Shown piece after piece: positions 9,653-20,512 of a stretch of DNA of 64,000 nt; position 1 is the stretch's first letter, and every line of letters starts with the position of its first letter. A model generated the notes under the pieces. It was not told where the DNA came from. It made no database searches and saw only the letters and a program-made list of their open reading frames with translations. This DNA is from Panicum virgatum (lineage: Eukaryota; Streptophyta; Magnoliopsida; Poales; Poaceae). The DNA lies in contig NC_053144.1 in the NCBI RefSeq assembly GCF_016808335.1, positions 57,428,195-57,492,194 on the forward strand, given 5' to 3'. A program made the position numbers and the translations under genes.

Positions 9653-10312
9653 ATGGGCGACCTCTCTGCTCGTGCTCGCCGCGGGCGCCCCTGGTGGTTC
9701 GGCCGTCTCGCGGCCGTCCTCTGCCTCTGCGCGACCTTGTGCAAGCCAGGTCAGGGGCACGCTCACCATCCATCACCCCATCCCAGTGCATCCCCACCAA
9801 ACAAGGAGCGCGACGCGCACGTCGTCCGAACGAATCCTAGTAGCTACATGGCCGCAGATGATGAGGCCCCGGTGGATCCCCTGCCGGGCCAGCTGCTGCC
9901 GGCGCGGTCGCTGCGGTGCTTCGACGACGGGCAGGTGTACAGCTGCTGCGAGGGCGCGTACAGGCTGAACCCGTCGGGGATCCTCGCCGTGCCCGCCGGG
10001 GCGGTCGACGGCTACTGCGGCGGCGCGTGCGTGGTGGAGACGGAGGACGTGCTCAACTGCGTCGCCAGCGCGCTGGACGGCTTCGCATTCTACAACGGGG
10101 CCTCCGTGGAGGACGTCCGCTACGCGCTCAGGCGGGGCTGCAGCCACACCGTCAGGAGAGGCGACTTCAACGATTTGGAGCCGCACCTGGGCGACTACCC
10201 GGACATCTACGGCGACGACGAAGGCAGCGGTGGCAGCAAGGTCGTTGCTGAAGCTCCTTTGAAGCTGCTCGCGTTTCTCGGCGGTGCCTGGCTGTTCCTC
10301 CTTGGTCACTGA
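9653..10312 (+). CDS. Secreted, GPI-anchor-type six-cysteine protein, paralogue of 5781
   Basis: Best model: exon 1 9653-9749, a 108-nt intron, and exon 2 9858-10312, giving 183 aa. The intron is phase 1, right after the signal peptide, as in the paralogue at 5781. Without splicing the frame is also open (219 aa from the same ATG). An earlier in-frame ATG at 9620 would add 11 residues. Residues 16-30 form the signal core (FGRLAAVLCLCATLC). The aligned cysteines are 53, 63, 86, 90, 100 and 127, plus one extra at 62. The C-terminus (LKLLAFLGGAWLFLLGH) is a GPI-type hydrophobic tail. CFDDGQVYSCCEGAYRLNPS and DFNDLEPHLGDYPD are recognisable family stretches. The biochemical role is unknown. Confidence 0.8.
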   Translation: MGDLSARARRGRPWWFGRLAAVLCLCATLCKPGQGHAHHPSPHPSASPPNKERDAHVVRTNPSSYMAADDEAPVDPLPGQLLPARSLRCFDDGQVYSCCEGAYRLNPSGILAVPAGAVDGYCGGACVVETEDVLNCVASALDGFAFYNGASVEDVRYALRRGCSHTVRRGDFNDLEPHLGDYPDIYGDDEGSGGSKVVAEAPLKLLAFLGGAWLFLLGH

Positions 10313-10647
10313 AGATGCAATAAAAGCATTTTCAAGTAAACATACGCAAAAGAGTTGTTTGATACCACGCAGTACCAAATTTTAGTTTACGCCACTCTAT
10401 AGCGAAGAGTGTCATTATATTCATTCTACAAGTTAACGTTTTGCATAGTAAAGAAATGACAAAGAAAAAACATCTTCTTGGATGTTCATTTTTCCCCATA
10501 ATCACCTTCGTTCAAGGATCAAGGCTTCCAAGTTCCACAAGAATCTCATATGAACAAGAAGTACCTTCACTACGAACTGACAGTCTAAGCAGACTTCCTG
10601 ACATGGTCAGAGGCCAATTATCTTCTCAAACTTGGTATCGATGACAT
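10313..10647. other. 3' flank, no gene seen
   Basis: Probably the 3' UTR and downstream spacer of the 9653 gene. Confidence 0.5.
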
Positions 10648-10962
10648 GGGCTCTGTTTGGATGGTGGGATAAAGGAGTAAAAGGGGTAAAGTTGCCACAC
10701 ATTTATCTCTAAAAATCCAAACATGTAGGTAAATGTGCCCCTTTATCCCATTTGCCCCCTCTTTATCCCTTTACCCCTTGGAGGGTGTCAAATTGGAGTA
10801 AAACTGGGTAAATAGGAGGCATTAATTGCTATTTCCAACTACTTTTACCCCCATTTTACCTCTAAATCCAAACATTCCATGGAGTAAATTAGTTAGGGGC
10901 AAATGTGAGGTGTAAAATATTTACCTTGAGGCAAATCTTTACCCCTAAAATCCAAACGGGAC
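10648..10962. mobile_element. MITE with GTTTGGAT ends
   Basis: The left end is GGGCTCTGTTTGGAT and the right end is ATCCAAACGGGACC, both flanked by CATG. The interior is rich in TTTACCCC and GGGGTAAA words that pair with each other. It is non-coding. The superfamily is uncertain. Confidence 0.6.
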
Positions 10963-11178
10963 CATGATTTTTTTGCAGAAATGCCCTCAGCAAGAGCGGT
11001 CTGAGACCCAAGTCCTGCAGAGACAGCGATTGGGACAGAGTTAAAAAAAATGATGAAAGGAAAAATTTCCAACAAAATATTAACTATGCAATTGTGCAAA
11101 GTGCAAGCACACCGTGAACTGGGAATATGGAAAAATGCTTCTGGAGACGAATAGCAGACTGCCAAGGATAAAACGGTA

Positions 11179-11414
11179 CTCTCTCAGTTCCAAATTATAG
11201 GTCGTTTTATCTTCTTTTACCTCAAGTTTGACCGCTCGTCTTATTCAAAAATTTGTGTAAATTATCACTTCTTTTGTTGTAACTTGCTTTATCAATACAA
11301 GTTCTTCAAAAATAATTTAAATTTAACTATATTTATATAAATTTTTTAAATAAAATGAGTGATCAAATTTGGTGTTCAAAAAGTCAAACGACCTATAATT
11401 TGTAATGTAGAGAG
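11179..11414. mobile_element. Stowaway-type MITE
   Basis: 236 bp between TA dinucleotides (11177-11178 and 11415-11416). The ends are CTCTCTCAGTTCC and the inverse CTCTCTACATTAC. It has the usual CAAATTATAGGTCGTTT and AAACGACCTATAATTTG arms. A sister copy lies at 36353. Confidence 0.8.
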
Positions 11415-11448
11415 TATTGTGTTAAGCCTTTCACAGCATGAGACCGTG

Positions 11449-12927
11449 CCACATTTTTTATTTTTTAACTCTTCTCCCGAAATATTTTCACAAATAGACC
11501 TCTAGCCAAATGAATTCGTTTTTGGACCGAGAGGTCGGCGCTATGACTCATGGCATCGAGATATCCCGTCTTGGCGTCATAAATCTTGGCGTCGAGATAT
11601 TTACCGGCGCCGACATGACAATTAGCTCGGCGCCATAGCCTACAGCGCCGAGCTCAGCGCCATAGCCTACGGCGCGGAGGCGGCCTGCTGTATTCTGCTG
11701 ACTGCCCGCGCCGTTCTTTTCATCTCTCTTCTCGCGGCCCGAAAAAGCAGAGCCGCATGGCTTATCGCTGCCGTTGGATCATTGGTTCATGGGCCCGTCT
11801 GCATGTGGACCCGTGGACTCCCGTGGTTCACTAGGCGACTAGACGAATGCTTGGAAAATTTACTCACTTTATCTCTTATGTGTTTCAGCAACCCATCATG
11901 AAGGGAACCTATTTTAAGATATAATCAGATTGCACTTCATGGGAGATAGCTCCTATCAGTTCAGAACTGTAGTTGTGGTACACTAATGTTTCTTCTGTTT
12001 TCAGAAACTAGTAGAGATGTACGTGCCACATGCATGTATTTAAGTCTAATTGTTTAAAATTAATTGGATTGCATGGAACCACTACTAAAAAATCTTATTT
12101 ATTGCGTGATGAAATAACCAATTATATTTGCTATCTAAAAATCTAAAAAAGGAAGCAATATTTAGTATCTATACTCAAACCTGGATCCATTGTACATTTC
12201 CTAAGATAATTATGATAAAAGTGGGTAGATAAAAGTGCTTGGTGTAAAAAGTATTAGGATTTCGGGGGAAATAATTTTCTTCTATTATTTTCGTGGGTCT
12301 ACACCTTTTTAGTCAAACTTTTGAGCTGACAAGTGGGGCCTTCGTGAGGGGTATGGTGGACCTAATCTTGGTGAGAAAGGATTTTAATTGTTTCAACTTT
12401 TTATAGTATAGATAGATAGATTGATAGATAGATAGATATAGATATTTCTATTGTGTCACCAGAGCACTTTATCTTCCAGCAAAACTGATCTCATGCCTGG
12501 ACTCTTTTATGTGATATCTATGAAGTCTTGTAATATTCAGTCGAGATGTAGTGCTAGTGTTAGCCCAGATGCACAAGTTACGCGCATTAATGTACCTTCA
12601 GCAATATCTTGTATATTTTGCTATACGGACAAGCACCAGTTCCAAGATTGTCAAATACTACTGAGGTATTACAACCTCAACACGTAATAGGGATTCAGTC
12701 ACAGGCTGACAGAGTTACCTCGACGCCATGGCAGATGGCGCCTAGCTCGGCGCAACCAGGCAGGCGCCGAGGTGGCTGCCACATTGACGCCACCTCAGCG
12801 CAGTGGCAAATATCTCGGCGCCACGAGCCTTGGTGCCGACCTCCTGAGTCTAAGAAACACAATTCATTTTGCTAAGGGTCTATTTGTTAAAATCTTTTAC
12901 GAGAAGGGTTAAAAAGTAAAAAATGCG
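11449..12927. mobile_element. Non-autonomous MULE, 9-bp TSD
   Basis: 1479 bp with a perfect 9-bp target duplication, GAGACCGTG (11440-11448 and 12928-12936). The TIRs of about 150-180 bp begin CCACATTTTTTATTTTT and CGCATTTTTTACTTTTT, and contain many GGCGCCGAG/CTCGGCGCC words. No transposase is present. The middle (11860-12700) is unlike the TIRs. It includes a GATA microsatellite and a 78-codon ORF (12451-12687, CIFCYTDKHQFQDC) that may be captured sequence; I do not recognise its source. Confidence 0.85.
12408..12445 (+). repeat. GATA microsatellite
   Basis: Imperfect run of GATA units (ATAGATAGATAGATTGATAG and onward) inside the MULE. Confidence 0.85.
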
Positions 12928-14376
12928 GAGACCGTGAGTGAAGCAGAAGCTTGAAACTGCAAATGCCCAGCGTGTCAGTTTCACTTCTAACCATATCGGG
13001 TTGTCCCACATCCAATAAAAAATGACACAACTGAATTCTTGGTGCTCCATGACACATCAGGGTACAAACCACCTCCACAGATCACAGATCACCCAAGCTA
13101 TTGCCCAGTGGCGGTGCGCCGGCGGAGCGGCCTGGCTGAGGCCTGAGGGGACGGACCTGGCCTGGCGCTCTCCACGGGCCGGTGAGGCCGTGATGGCCGC
13201 ATGCAAGATTAAGAGCGGATGGGAACATAGGACTAAGTACTGTAGCTGTTAGGCAACGAGACCGCGCGCGCGTGGAACACGCCGGATTCATCGCTGGCGG
13301 CATGAGACAAGCAGGTAGCTAGTATAGCGAGTAGCGACCGTTAGTAGACCGGCCGAGCTGGACGTGAAACGGAACGCACGCGGCGTGCATGGGCGCAGAC
13401 ATGTTGTATCAGGACGTAACACCGTCCTAATACTGTAATACAACATGTGACATCAAAACCATTATAGGCCCATCTAATAAGATCAGAGCTTCAGGCAGAG
13501 TCTGCCTGCCAGCGCGCGAGGCATCGTGACCGTCTATTATTCAATACTAGCAAGGTGGCCCATGCAAATAGCGCGTGTAGCTAGCTTTTTTTTTCTCTTT
13601 ATTCTCCACCTATATTATACTACGGCAGATGGATCTTTCACCTTTATGTGCCATATACAGGTCTATAAATATTCTATTTTAGCTGGCAAGGTACAATTTT
13701 TTCCTTTATCATCAATATGACTCGTGCTAATTTTTTCTCTTTATTCTTTCAATTATAGTTGTTTCTTGTAAACTAATGCTATTAAATTGTGCTTCTCCGT
13801 AGCCATTTTGATAATTTTTTAGGGTTGTTCTCATGCTCCCTAAACAACATATGACCAGTTTGGTAGGGCTTCGTCTCTTTTTGAAATTGATTTAGTTTGG
13901 GCTTCTGAGCCAAAACTATTTCAAAAGAATATTTGGCAAAGCAGCTTTTTAATTGTAATATGATAATTTTGGGTGAAGCCATTTTATTTTTACCTATAGT
14001 TACCAAAAACTGTTGGAGAAATTATTGAAGAAGCCACCAACAAACACACCTTAATAATTGTCAGGGCTTAATATGGTATTGTCAAAGGTGCTATCTAGTG
14101 TTTCATATATTGATAATATATGATGAAGAGCATATCAAGGCTCAACAAATACCATAGTCATGCCACTACTTAGCTACTAATTCATGATGATTGATTTCTG
14201 ACATTTAATATTTATTATTTGTTTGTTTCTCGACTGAAAGTAGAAGCATGCATCTTTCTAACATTTTCCAAACCAATACTACACTAAAACTAAATGTCAC
14301 ATGGTGGCAATTGTCGTGATATAGTTGTTGTACTCTATTATGCTAGACAACTGATCAAGCAAGTCGTAGACAAGGG

Positions 14377-14719
14377 GGGTGTTTGGTTCCCCTGGAATTT
14401 ATTTTAAGCTTCGTCACATCGGATGTTTGTATGTTAATTAGGAGTACTAAATATAGACTAATGACAAAACAAATTCCATAACCCATAGGTTTTTTCGCGA
14501 GATGAATCTATTAAGTCTAATTAGTCTATAATTAGCCCATGTGATGCTACATTAAATATGTGCTAATCATAGATTAATTAGACTTAATAGATTCATCTCG
14601 TGAATAAGACCTAGGCTTATGCAGTTAGTTTTATAATTAGCTTACATTTAATATTTCTAATTGGCATAAAAAATTTGACGTGACAGGGCTTAAAATAAGC
14701 CCTAGTAACCAAACACCCG
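14377..14719. mobile_element. MITE with GGGTGTTTGG ends (in repeat copy 1)
   Basis: 343 bp. The ends GGGTGTTTGG and CCAAACACCC are perfect inverted repeats. A long internal palindrome lies around ATGAATCTATTAAGTCTAAT and ATTAGACTTAATAGATTCAT. Confidence 0.75.
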
Positions 14720-15867
14720 CGTAATCGAGGCAATAGTTAACTCATCGAAAAAGCAACAAAAGAAGTTGTACCAGTAGTGATAATACCATAAAAAATTTAG
14801 CCACATGTGCTCTTTATTTATGTAATTTGCTTCCAAATATCAATTGAGATTGGAATACCATTTTTCATTGTTTTCCTTGTAATTTATTATTTATCTATTC
14901 ATTATTTACATGACCTTTATTTATTTTTCCTTCAAATTCATGTAGAATAGTATATTTTCTTATTATTTTATTGTTAAGTTAAAATATATGCTAAACATAT
15001 TCAACGAAATGTAGTTCAAATATATTTTACTATTAGCATGTTGATTTCAAACTATACTTCTAAATGTAGCTTAAATAAATTTTATTTTGTTTTAAAATTC
15101 AATTCTTTCTCAATTGTATTTGACACATATTTTAATTTTGCTATTTTTTCATAATTCATCTACAAATTAACTACTAATTGTATTAATTTTAATTCTAGAG
15201 TTAGCTATTTATCAACCATTTGTGAACTTATATTTTTTTTAATTTGAATTTGGTTATTTATTATTTGTAATTGACCTATACAGTTGCAACCCAAATGCTT
15301 TAACAGTGATAATATTCATCTTTAAAATTTTCAAATATCCCCGCAACTTCCATCAAGTTATCTGTGAATACATCATTATTTATAATTAATCTAGCTAGTC
15401 AAACAAACACATTATAACCACAGTTCGACCTACATGTGGCATAGTGATTAATATACATAGAGTAAATATCACTTTGGTAAATGTATCATGGTTTATGCAG
15501 AGGAATATAATATACAACTAATAAGGGTAGCATCTAATTTGATTAATGTTCCCAATATACAAATATCTTTAACAAATACAGTAGATAATATCATGATGTT
15601 TGTACGTGACTGTTGTCACTTATCTCAATGTATGCAAACCAACTCAAGCAAGCTGCTAAGCACTTTAATTGGATGCTAGTGCCATTAAGGCAAGGAAGAT
15701 GTCAAAGATACGGAGGTACATGACCTGCTGCAAATCTTCCTTGCGATGGCCTCAAGTGCCATATCTATGTTCTGCCTCCGCTTGCTCGGTAGTCTAGAAG
15801 GTGCCAAGCCACATGCAAGTCTAAAAATGTTCGACCCACTTGATCTCCTCTTTAGAGTTCACTATAT

Positions 15868-16003
15868 TCGGCTGGCTGGGGCTGGGGCTGGGGCTGGTGC
15901 TGATTTGTTGTGAGAAAAAAATATGCTGGCTGGCTGTGCCTAGTGACTGGTGCTGATTTGGTGTGAGAGAAAAATATTGTTGGCTGGTTGCAGCTGAATA
16001 GAG
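15868..16003. mobile_element. Small MITE-like element, TATTCGGCTGG ends
   Basis: It begins near TATTCGGCTGGCTGG and ends near GGTTGCAGCTGAATA. GCTGGTGCTGATTTG units recur inside. The matching stretch in copy 2 is near 27905-28036. Small elements with these ends are common in grasses. Confidence 0.45.
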
Positions 16004-18133
16004 TAAGATGCTCCAAAGCATTCGCCCACTGCAACTTTGCCGCACCAAATCCCTTCCTGGTAACAAATGTCATGGTGGCAGCTCACGGGGTGAGGAACGA
16101 CGTGTTGAAGCAAAGATATTCCAAATCTTGCTTCTTAATCACTATACAAATCAACTACTATTTTTTATTTTTTGAATTTATCAATTTATTAGTCGTATTC
16201 GATATGGGCTCCTATTCATCATGAACTTTTTGGTCAAGTTCTACTTTTTAAAATTCTGAATTTAGCTAATTAGTAATCATATTCGGCATGGACTAGTCGG
16301 TCATGTACAAATTTTCCTTAATTTTTTTAAATCCGAAAATAGCTATTTATTAGTCGTATTTGATATGGATTCTTGAGTTAGTTTGGATTGTTAGATCTTC
16401 ATAAAATCCAACGGTGCAAATCTTTCTATTTTTTAGATTAACGTGCGAATTTCTAGATCCTCTCGGTGAACGTGATGGCTTCTTTTAACACTCTCTTGTT
16501 AATATAATAGATTATTGCCTGCTCAATCGTGTCTAAGGATGGTAATGGACCAAGACCCTAGTGGTCTCTTCACAGCCCAACAATGCCCTTAAATTTTTTA
16601 GTTTAAAATTATATAAGATTAGAGTCCAACCCTTTTAGAGCCCAGCCTTTAGATTTTCTAGTTCAAAATTTTGGGCTATTTACCACCCTTTCGTGCCACA
16701 CCGAGAGGGAGACAACATGCATTATATTAGATCGACGGTAGCTGGCCTGGACGGTCTTGTATGGTGGATCGCGATATGTTCGATCGGCACCCTTCGACCA
16801 CGACAACGCGTACGACCGTGGCATTGACGTCGTCGTCGATCGGGACGACGGGCGCGATCGTCAGAGCCTGCTGAGAGGGCGTGAGATCGAGCAGAGAGGA
16901 CGACAAGCGAGACGACGCACGTTCATAAGGACGACGGCCGGTGGGCTGAACTGGCATCCCTTCAATTCGACGACGACGTGTGGGTTACAAGCCTACAAGG
17001 CTTGCTGTTCACCCTTGTGGACGTGCGCGCGTGATGCGTCGACCGATGATCTTATTGCCTCTACAAATGAAACGCACACTGCCGGCGCGGCTGGCTAGCC
17101 TGACAGCGCGCCGTCGGTCCAGCCACCCGCCGGCCCATGCTGCCATGCATCGCCGTCGTCTCATACCATCCCCATGCATGTTTGAGCACGTGAGGCGCCG
17201 GCCCACGATCGCGCTAGCGATAGGTGCAGCGCTGGTACGCTCTACAATGGTGGAGGCAGCTCTATGCTATGCCACCCGCGGCCGGTCCTATCCGCTCTTA
17301 TTGCGATCCTCTTTCCTTGGAATCACTCCGGTCGTCTCCGGTGAAGTAGATGAATGAAGAACAATGCGATCTTCCGCCATCACATGTGCAGCTCGCGGTT
17401 AGTGTGTGAGAGAAGAGAGTGTGATAATTACAGGCCGGGTAGCTGTAGATGCACGGGGGAGAAAACCGAGCCATCCAAATCTTTTTCATGAAAATGTATT
17501 CGATTTGATTGGATTTGGACACTCGGGTTAGGATTCTTATTAGCCTACCTACCCGTGCTCCTGCAGTGGCTTATAGCTAATAATTATATTTATCTATCTC
17601 ACACCCTCTTTCATTCTAACACATAATTCATCATTATCTAGCTAGTTGAGTAGATTTTATTTTGCATGACACCTCCGTATGTGTTTGGTCTATATTTAAT
17701 TGAATCTTTTGTTTGTGAATTGATGGTATTCTTATCTCTTTCATCATACATGAATACATGGTGACACAAATCGTGAATAGTATTTTTATATAAACAATAA
17801 CATAAATAATATATTAATAATGGTATATATTGGTGCACATTAATATTTTGTTATAATTATATAATTTTAATTTATATTTAGGGGTTATTTTAACTTTTAA
17901 TAATGATATAGTTGGATAATTTATATGCAAATTTAGGGGGTCATTTGCATTATTTTTATAATATCATAGGTGGGTAATTTACATAAAGATAAGAGGTTAC
18001 TTTAGTTTCTTTTATAATGACAACGGTAGGTAATTTAGATAAATGTTTAGGAGATTACTTTAGTCTATTTTTATAATAGCAGATGTAGATAAATTATTAA
18101 AAAAAATAACAGATCCAATAACTATTATGATTA

Positions 18134-19281
18134 GAGATTACCCGTACCCATACCCAGTAATCATCCGCATCCAAATTATCCATCCCCAAATAATGAGGGT
18201 AATACCCGATGGGTATGGATAACTAATAGATAAACATATTAGATTTGCCTCTACAAGAATCGAGAATCAAATAGAGCACCGGAGATTTTGCCTCCCCGAG
18301 AATCGATAACAAAATGAGCATGCAGCGGCATTTGCTGGTCACCAGCGCAAGCGTGAGAACTGAGGGCACGTACAACGCGCCGTCGGTTGCCGTCGCCATG
18401 CAAGGAAGTTTTGCAGAAGCCCCCCTGCGCGCGCGTCGCCGAGGTCTGGTCGTCGTCTCGCTCGTCTACGAGCGGAGCTCGTGCACCAAGGACCGAGCGA
18501 CGACTCGGCGCGCGTTGTAGCAGCCGCTGCGGGGAGACGGCGGCGGCGGGGATCCCTTGCGCGCGCGGGAAGGTTCGCGCCAGAATCCCCCAGGGATGCT
18601 CGGCGTGTGACAGTGCTGCGAGAGCGAGGGAGGAGGAAGAGGAAGGCACCGGCGGGGAGGCGTGTGCGGCGGTGCGTGCGAGGGAGCCGGGAGGGAGCGG
18701 TGCGCGCGCCTGGCGGAGGGAGCGAGGGAGCCGGGAGAGATCGAGTCAACGGAGACTACGAGAGAGATCGAGAGATGCGGCAGTGGAATACAAGGAAATA
18801 TAGAGAAAAAAGAAAAAAAGGAAAAAGGAAGTGAAAAAAAAAGAAAAGAGATGGAAAAAAAAAAGAAAAGGGAGAAAGATAATACCATGTATGCAACAAA
18901 ATGACTACAAAGATCAAGTATGTATTAGATCATCATGATTTGTGTATAAAGAATACATTAAACATCATGTAGATAACTAAACAGACAATTTATTGTACAA
19001 ACTGTCTGTTTAAGTTGTCTATTTGTGTAAAAAAACATTGTCTCCACCGTTGTACTTGCCCTGAGAAGGTGGCCCCCGGCCTTCATGCTGCGCGCGAGCG
19101 AGAGGCCCCCTCGTAGCACCTGTGCATGGTGATTTATTGTTCTAAACGGATATATGGTTAAGCAAATAATTACCCTCTAATACCCTACCCATATCCATAT
19201 ATATATGGATAATCCATACCCTCCCCAAACAATATGGGTATGAATTTGGATACAGACAATGGTTAACCACCGGCATCTTGA
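18134..19281. other. Spacer between the two direct repeats
   Basis: 1.15 kb absent from the right side of copy 2. Both edges carry TACCCATA/GGGTATGGAT words, suggesting a degraded transposon. 18380-18760 is GC-rich with shadow ORFs only. 18790-18880 is nearly pure purine (GA-rich). No gene seen. Confidence 0.45.
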
Positions 19282-19545
19282 ATGACACATCAGGGTACAA
19301 ACCACCTCCACAGATCACAGATCACCCAAGCTATTGCCCAGTGGCGGTGCGCTGAGGGGACGGACCTGGCTTGGCCCTCTCCACGGGCCGGTGAGGCCGT
19401 GATGGCCGCATGCAAGATTAAGAGCGGATGGCAACATAGGACTAAGTACTGTAGCTGTTAGGCAACGAGACCGCGCGCGCGTGGAACACGCCGGATTCAT
19501 CGCTGGCGGCATGAGACAAGCTAGTATAGCGAGTAGCGACCGGGT
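19282..19545 (+). repeat. 5.1-kb direct repeat, copy 2, left piece
   Basis: Matches 13049-13340 with a gap of about 27 bp after GTGGCGGTGCGC and smaller changes. It is cut at GTAGCGACCG by the 19546-25345 insertion. Confidence 0.85.
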
Positions 19546-20089
19546 GTGGCTATTTTACGGTCAACCGTACGGAGGAGCTCCGTACGGTCGATTTTCCGAC
19601 CGTTCATTTTTTCCTATTTTAGTAAGTTTTTTGTCATTTTCTGGTTTCAAGAAATCTTTTCAGAGAAAAAAATTTTGAGAAAAAAAAGACAGAAAATTTT
19701 GACGAGAAAAATTTTAGAGAGAAAATTTTGAGAAAAAAAATTTAAGATGGAAAATCAAAGAAAAAAATTGGAGAGCAGAAAATTTTTTGAAAAAAAAATT
19801 AGGAAACAGGGAACCTTCAAGAAAAAAAAATTTGCAGTGGAAAAATTTGCAAAAAAAATTTTGACAAAAAAAAATCAAACCCGGGGAGCTCCGCTGCGCC
19901 TCCCCCGCCTCCTCTTGCCCCGGCGCATCCAACGGCCGCGGCTCCGGCCCACAGCTCCGAGCAAGAAGCAGCTAGCGACTTCCTTCTTCAGAGTGTTGTG
20001 GCGGTGTCAAGATCTCTCTCGTGTCTCTTTCCCTCCTCCGATGTACTCTCTCTCTCTCTCCCTCTCCTCCCGATTCATCTGTTGTCTCC

Positions 20090-20335
20090 AGCCTCCATGG
20101 ACCATCGCCGAGCTCGGCCGGTGCTTGGGGTCTGGGGAAGGGCCGAGGGGCTCCATGCCCGAGCTCGACGCACTGCCTGGGCGAGGCCCCTGATGCTCCA
20201 TGGCCGAGCTCAGGCGGCCCACGGGACATGCCTGCTAGGCTCCATGCCGGAGCTCAGGCTACGTTCCTGCGTGGCTCCAAGATCTAGCTTGGCGCGCAGC
20301 ACGGGGAAGGCAAGCGGGCCTCCATGGTCGAGCTC
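20090..20335 (+). repeat. Imperfect CTCCATGnnCGAGCTC motif array
   Basis: The motif (CTCCATGGCCGAGCTC and variants) recurs about five times at spacings of 40-80 bp in the GC-rich part of the insertion. The ORFs here are low-complexity and show no known domain. Confidence 0.55.
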
Positions 20336-20512
20336 GGATGACGGCGAAATTAAACTGATGGAAACGGAATCGAGCAGGCGGTGGCAGGAGCAGTGCTGGA
20401 GAGCTCGACCATGGGAACCCAGGAGGTGGATCCGGCGGCACGCGGCGGCGGGGAGCGCGCGGCGGCCCAAGGAGCGCGGGATCCCGGCGGCGGCGGCATG
20501 CCTCGCCCACGC

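Larger units (their letters stand above)
13532..16513. mobile_element. Possible unclassified transposon inside the direct repeat
   Basis: The left end TCTATTATTCAATACTAGC and the inverted right end (TCTATTATATTAACAAG) are similar. The motif following the left end (GCAAGGTGGCCCATGCAAAT, hairpin-prone with GCGCG) recalls grass Helitron or TIR element starts. No transposase or target duplication was found, so type and limits are tentative. Confidence 0.3.
13049..18133 (+). repeat. 5.1-kb direct repeat, copy 1
   Basis: The sequence from ATGACACATCAGGG to ATTATGATTAGAG recurs, with a few percent differences, as 19282-19545 plus 25346-30158. Inside are shared MITEs at 14377 and 15868. A shared 63-codon ORF (15488-15679) also appears in the other copy, probably only because the DNA is duplicated. 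A GC-rich block at 16740-17360 is also shared but frame-shifted between copies. No real gene recognised. Both copies include the same MITE insertions, so duplication came after them. Confidence 0.85.

Noticed and set aside
15488..15679. 63-codon ORF conserved at 27528-27719
   Set aside because: Conserved only because the whole 5.1-kb segment is duplicated; no independent support for coding.
16757..17098. Arg/Asp-rich ORF shared with 28789-29223
   Set aside because: The reading frame differs between the two copies near the C-terminus, and no domain is seen.
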